A stretch of 64,000 nucleotides of DNA from Malachius bipustulatus (Eukaryota; Arthropoda; Insecta; Coleoptera; Melyridae): positions 3,882,858-3,946,857 of the forward strand of contig OU342633.1 of NCBI GenBank assembly GCA_910589415.1, given 5' to 3'. The position numbers were made by a program, and so were the translations under genes. This document shows, in pieces, positions 59,216 to 64,000 of the stretch. Within the stretch, counting starts at the first letter, position 1, and each line of letters starts with the position of its first letter. The notes under the pieces are model-generated. The model worked only from the letters and a program-made list of their open reading frames with translations. It made no database searches and was not told where the DNA came from.

Positions 59216-59743
59216 ATGGAAAACCTCAAAATGAAGAGAAACATTCAACCTTTCAACGGTGAAAAATATAGTGTATGGAAATTTCGTATTCGTGCCCTTC
59301 TAGCTGAACTCAATGTTCTCAAAGTAATTGATGAAGAAATTCCCGAACAAGTCACCGATGCCTGGCAGAAAAAAGAACGAACCGCTAAGAGTGTCATAAT
59401 TGAATATTTATCTGATTCTTTCCTTGGATTTGCGACTGCTGACCAAACAGCTAAAAGCATCCTTGAAAATTTAGATGGACTATACGCACGAAAAAGTCTC
59501 GCCACCCAATTGGCCTTGCGAAAGAAATTACTAAGTCTTAAACTTCAAGGTGACACGCAATTAATAAACCATTTCACAGTATTAGAAGATCTGGTAACGG
59601 AACTGTTAGCAGCAGGAGCGAAATTAGAAGAAACGGATAAAGTGTCCCATCTACTTCTGACACTTCCCACAAGTTACGATGGAGTGATCACAGCGATTGA
59701 AACATTATCCGAAGATAATAATTTAACTTTGGCTTTGGTTTAA
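59216..59743 (+). CDS. Copia Gag (N-terminal part of the polyprotein)
   Basis: I chose the Met at 59216, four codons into the frame that opens at 59204, because the conserved region ([11 protein letters not shown], then WKFRIRALL) follows directly. It is the helical capsid domain of Copia-type Gag: motifs [16 protein letters not shown] and [18 protein letters not shown] are in the usual order. The frame ends at TAA 59741-59743, right after LTLALV, but continues in the same frame through TRLLDHEVKLR into the zinc knuckle. The stop is therefore probably a point mutation in a gag-pol frame. The protein would form the intracellular particle. Confidence 0.88.
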   Translation: MENLKMKRNIQPFNGEKYSVWKFRIRALLAELNVLKVIDEEIPEQVTDAWQKKERTAKSVIIEYLSDSFLGFATADQTAKSILENLDGLYARKSLATQLALRKKLLSLKLQGDTQLINHFTVLEDLVTELLAAGAKLEETDKVSHLLLTLPTSYDGVITAIETLSEDNNLTLALV

Positions 59744-62266
59744 ACTCGCCTTCTAGACCACGAAGTAAAATTGCGAGCTGGACAAAATGAAACCAGTTCA
59801 AAAGTTTTACACATTGAAGCCAGCAATAAAGTTTTGAATAAATCTCAATGGGAGTCATCAAAACGAAATAAACCTTACAAACCCAAATATTTTTCAAATC
59901 GAAAACCAACCACTATAAGGAAATTTACGGGAACATCTAAATGTCATCACTGTGGCCGTAAGGGGCACCTGAAAAGGGATTGTTATTATTACAAAAGAAA
60001 TCCTAACCGTGATCGAACAATACAGTCAGTACAAATACTGGAACAACGATCAACAGCAAATGGCTTTGTCTTCATGATGATAATGAATGGAAGTAATGAA
60101 ACTAAAGTAAAACAACCTGAGGTAAAAATTAGTTTCATTCTGGATTCGGGTGCATCGGACCATTTAGTCAACAGAGATGATTTGTTTATCACCTCTTCAA
60201 TCTTGAAGCCTCCGATGAAAATTTCAATTGCAAAGAAGAATGATTTCATCACCGCAAACAGAAGGGGTACCATCCAGGTCATTAGAGACACAGGGATTCC
60301 AGGTGTACTGGAAGATGTCCTATATTGTCCGGAAGTCCCGTACAACCTACTCTCAGTAAGAAAAATGCAACATGGAATGACCATAATATTCAACAAACAG
60401 GGTGTTCAAATAACAAAAGGTAGTAAAACGCTACTGAAGGGTAAGTTATTGAACAGTTTAATAATTGTTGATTTATTGGTCAATAAAAATTCAGTAGACT
60501 CAGTTGTATATAGTAGTACAATAAATAAGGAATACAAATTGTGGCATAACCGGTTGGGACATATAGGGCAAGCTAAATTCTTAGAGATGAAAAATAAACA
60601 TCTGGTTGAAGATGTAGGTCAGATAGATTATGTTACACCAAACGGAAATTTATGTGAAGCTTGCATTAACGGTAAACAAGCCAGATTACCATTTTCAAAA
60701 GGTAAAGACAAGAGCCACATCAGAAGACCCTTATTTATTGTACATTCAGATGTTTGTGGTCCAATCACTCCTTCTACTATGGACAATAAAAATTATTTTG
60801 TAATCTTTGTAGATGAGTACACTCATTATTGCACTACATACTTAATAGCATATAAATCACAAGTATATTCAGTATTCAAAGACTACGTTTTAAAAAGTGA
60901 AAACCACTTTAATTTAAAAGTAGTTCACTTATATTGTGATAACGGGGGTGAATACCTATCAAACGAAATGAAGAATTTTTGTACCCAAAAAGGCATTAGT
61001 TTTCACCTGACTGTCCCACGGACGCCAAACTTGAATGGTGTTAGTGAGAGAATGAATAGGACAATAACAGAAAAAGCCCGTGCAATGCTAAACGGGGCTG
61101 CCTTAGAAAAGTGTTTCTGGGGTGAAGCAGTTCTAACTGCTACATATCTCATAAATATGAGTCCTACCAAAGCAATAAAAGTTAATAAGACACCATTCGA
61201 ATTGTGGCATAATAAAAAGCCCATGCTAAAGTATTTAAGGGTTTTCGGTTCAACTGTGTACATTCATAATAAAACACAGGAATCCACATTTGATGAAAGA
61301 TCTTTTAAAGGTATACTGGTGGGATACGAACTGAATGGCTATAAAGTGTGGGACACTGAAGCTGATAAGTTCATTGTACCACGAGATGTTCTCGTAGATG
61401 AAGTTAATTTCTTGGAGTCGAGACCAAGAATGAATTCGGAAGGGGTTAACAAAAACGCCCAAAATGAGCCATGTAGAAAATCTGTAAAAGTAGATGAGTC
61501 AGGTGAAGTTAAAAATGTCAATCAGCCTGAGAGTATGGCTGGGTCACGTACAAATAATTCTTCAGAAAATGAAAAATCTGATGGTTTGAGAAGGAGTGAT
61601 AGGATGAAAGAACTTCCCATAGTTAATTATAGGGAAGAGAATGTTCAAGGTGAATATCTAACGTGTGCAATAACAATAAACGATCAAATTTCTGGTTCAT
61701 ATTCAGAAGTTAGGGATCGAGATGATAGAGTTAACTGGGAAATTGCAATAAAGGATGAACTCTATTCTCTTTCATTAAATAAGACCTGGTCTTTAGTCCA
61801 GAAACCTCTAAACAAAAACATTATAGATAGTAAATGGGTATTTACGATTAAAAATGATGAGTTTGGAAACCCAGTCAGGTATAAAGCTAGACTTGTTGCT
61901 CGAGGTTTTAATCAAGAATATTTAGAAGACTATACTGAAACTTTTGCACCTGTGGCAAGAATTTCAAGTTTCAGGTTTATCATTGCATTTGCAAATCAAT
62001 TTAATTTATTGATACATCATATGGATGTAAAAACTGCCTTTTTAAATGGAGTATTAAGAGAGGAAATTTATATGAAAGTTCCTGAAGGGGTAAAATGGAA
62101 GAGCAATCAGGTTTGTAAATTGCATAAAGCCTTGTACGGATTAAAACAGGCAGCAAGATGTTGGTATGAAACATTTGAACTGGCATTGAAAGAGAAAGGC
62201 TTTACAAACTCATCTGTCGATCCTTGTATCTATATTTTAGATAAAGGAGAAATAAGTAGAAATATA
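59744..62266 (+). pseudogene. Copia Pol: protease, integrase, RT (cut in the palm)
   Basis: Same frame as Gag beyond the TAA. Domains in order: zinc knuckle CHHCGRKGHLKRDC (59942-59983); protease with the DSGAS motif (60143); pre-integrase zinc region (LWHNRLGH, then CEACINGKQARLPF); integrase with D at 60749 (VHSDVCGP), D at 60938 (YCDNGGEY) and E at 61046 (VSERMNR); a low-complexity linker; RT from about 61760 (WVFTIKND, ARLVARGFNQ, MDVKTAFLNG, KALYGLKQAAR). The RT is cut at 62266 by a foldback element, just before the catalytic YVDD. No other frame break is seen in this part. Confidence 0.9.
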
Positions 62267-63950
62267 CAGGGTTACTGGTAACTGGATACATTCCTTTGGT
62301 GATCTGATAAAACAAGAGGTAAGGAGTAAATTAACCCCAACATGCACTATACAAAACTCAATAGATTTTGAGATATTTCGATTTTCAACTTTTCTTAAAA
62401 AAATGGTTTCAAATGTCTTGAAATGTAATTTTCAAAAAATCTACTTTAACTTTTTGATTTTTTTTTTTGCTGGAATACTTGTCCAATACTATGCTTCCTT
62501 CTGGAATAAAACATATCCTGAGGTATTTCGATCGTGTGAAAATTTCAAAGAAAAACTTTCACAAACTATTTTTTTTAAATAAGATTTAAAAGTTTTTACA
62601 AGTTATTTTCGCAAAATTGTCAAGGCAACTTGCGTACAAATTGTTTTAAAAACTTTCTTAGTGTAGTACCTATCTAACAAGGTACGAATCTTGTACAAGA
62701 ATAACAGAATCTCCCCGCTATGTACCGTTACCGAGGAACAAATCCTTAAGTCGGGACGTTTTAAAAAAAATACGGCCCTGAACGGGGGTCTTAAAATTCT
62801 CTGATCCGGCCCATTTTCAATAGGTCGTATTTGGGGGTGACGAGCTTCGTCCCTACCTAGTTTCGTCCCGATCGGTAAAGCTTTCAGACACTTTAGCGGC
62901 TATTACTAGGCTATTCCCGAAAAATCCCGAAATTCCCGAAAAAATGACACTTCCCGGGAACGGATCCCGCTCATTTTCAATAGGCATCGTGCCACGGTGC
63001 GCCTCTTCAATCGAGCCAAATTTCAACTTTCCCACATGAAAACTGGCGGCTCTAGAGTGTTTCCTAGCAAAGTCACAGAAGTTTCGTAAGTATACGTATT
63101 CTTGTGCCCGAAAAATGTCTGTCTGTCGGTCTGTCTGTCTGTGACTTTGCTAGGAAACACTCTAGAGCCGCCAGTTTTCATGTGGGAAAGTTGAAATTTG
63201 GCTCGATTGAAGATGCGCACCGTGGCACGATGCCTATTGAAAATGAGCGGGGTCCGTTCCCGGGAAGTGTCATTTTTTCGGGAATTTCGGGATTTTTCGG
63301 GAATAGCCTAGTAATAGCCACTCTAAGTGTCTGAAAGTTTTACCGATCGGGACGAAACTTGGTAGGGACGAAGCTCGTGACCCCCAAATACGACCTATTG
63401 AAAATGGGCCGGATCAGAGAATTTTAAGACCCCCGTTCAAGGCCGTATTTTTTTTAAAACGACCCGACTTAAGGATTTGTTACTCGGTAACGGTACATAG
63501 CGGGGAGATTCTGTTATTCTTGTACAAGATTCGTACCTTGTTAGATAGGTACTACACTAAGAAAGTTTTTAAAACAATTTGTACGCAAGTTGCCTTGACA
63601 ATTTTGCGAAAATAACTTGTAAAAACTTTTAAATCTTATTTAAAAAAATATTTTGTGAAAGTTTTTCTTTGAAATTTTCACACGATCGAAATACCTCAGG
63701 ATATTTTTTATTCCAGAAGTAAGCATAGCATTTGACAAGTATTCCAGCAAAAAAAAAAATCAAAAAGTTAAAGTAGATTTTTTGAAAATTACATTTCAAG
63801 ACATTTGAACCCATTTTTTAAAGAAAAGTTGAAAATCGAAATATCTCAAAATCTATTGAGTTTTGTATAGTGCATGTTGGGGTTAATTTACTTCTTACCT
63901 CTTGTTTTATCAGATCACCAAAGGAATGTATCCAGTTACCAGTAACCCTG
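62267..63950. mobile_element. Foldback transposon in the Copia RT
   Basis: 1,684 bp starting CAGGGTTACTGGTAACTGG and ending in its complement. The arms (about 62267-63086 and 63150-63950) fill almost the whole element, leaving a loop with TGTC/TCTG repeats at 63115-63155. Removing it with one TA from the right edge restores the Copia frame, so it inserted at TA with a two-base duplication, as Tc1/mariner elements do. The 60-76 codon frames in the arms are by-products of the sequence. Non-autonomous. Confidence 0.88.
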
Positions 63951-63952
63951 TA

Positions 63953-64000
63953 TATGTGGTACTTTATGTTGATGATCTTGTTATAGTAACAGCTCATTTG
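63953..64000 (+). pseudogene. Copia RT, continued (YVDD box), cut by the window end
   Basis: After the foldback element the RT resumes with the catalytic LYVDDLVIV motif in the correct frame relative to 62266. The rest of RT, RNase H and the 3' LTR lie beyond the window. Confidence 0.88.

Larger units (their letters stand above)
53626..64000 (+). mobile_element. Copia retrotransposon, twice interrupted, runs off the window
   Basis: A Copia-type element: 5' LTR 53626-59096 (split by a LINE), methionine initiator tRNA-type primer site, a gag-pol frame from 59216, and an RT interrupted at 62266 and resuming at 63953. Integrase comes before RT, the Copia order. The 3' LTR lies beyond 64000. The frame has one in-frame stop apart from the insertions. 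Confidence 0.9.

Overview
This 64 kb window is eukaryotic, AT-rich and built almost entirely of transposable elements nested in one another. The element set (Ty3/Gypsy, Copia, DIRS, CR1/Jockey-like and LOA/R1-like LINEs, PIF/Harbinger derivatives, and many palindromic elements ending in CAGGG/CCCTG) fits an arthropod, most likely an insect. I found no host gene, tRNA or rRNA that I can defend, and the species cannot be named from this sequence.

Layout. 1-6.4 kb: short and long inverted-repeat (foldback) elements, one 2.6 kb long. 6.5-10.9 kb: a decayed minus-strand non-LTR retrotransposon with an open ORF1 (PHD finger, coiled coil, zinc knuckles) and a frameshifted ORF2. 12.8-13.4 kb: the 3' end of a relative, abutted by a 149 bp PIF-type MITE with a TAA duplication. 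13.4-19.2 kb: a Ty3/Gypsy element with two identical 214 bp LTRs, a CATA target duplication, a frameshifted pol and a striking array of about 20 short hairpins before its 3' LTR. 19.7-30.2 kb: a second LTR element with 1.7 kb LTRs that keeps only an integrase, carries its own hairpin-forming repeats, and has a 2 kb insertion in its 5' LTR. 31.4-33.7 kb: a DIRS-type reverse transcriptase fossil split by a MITE and then a 1.3 kb solo LTR.

37.2-50.5 kb: two copies of a non-coding LTR element (LARD-like) in head-to-head orientation, 983 bp apart, forming a giant inverted repeat. One copy contains a 1.95 kb foldback transposon with a tiny helix-turn-helix-like ORF; the other shows the uninterrupted site. 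50.5-51.2 kb: a PIF/Harbinger deletion derivative. 52.1-52.9 kb: a LINE fragment. 53.6 kb to the window end: a Copia element sitting in a third LARD fragment. Its 5' LTR is split by a full-length LINE of 5.2 kb with both ORFs intact and a 12 bp target duplication, and its reverse transcriptase is split by a 1.68 kb foldback element.

The genes do not cooperate in a host pathway; each serves the mobility of its own element. The two most interesting signals are the hairpin arrays in the 3' regions of both LTR elements, where base changes in one arm are matched in the other, and the head-to-head pair of non-coding LTR elements, whose LTR ends and primer site resemble those of the Gypsy element at 13.4 kb. 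A possible autonomous partner is inferred from this, not shown.
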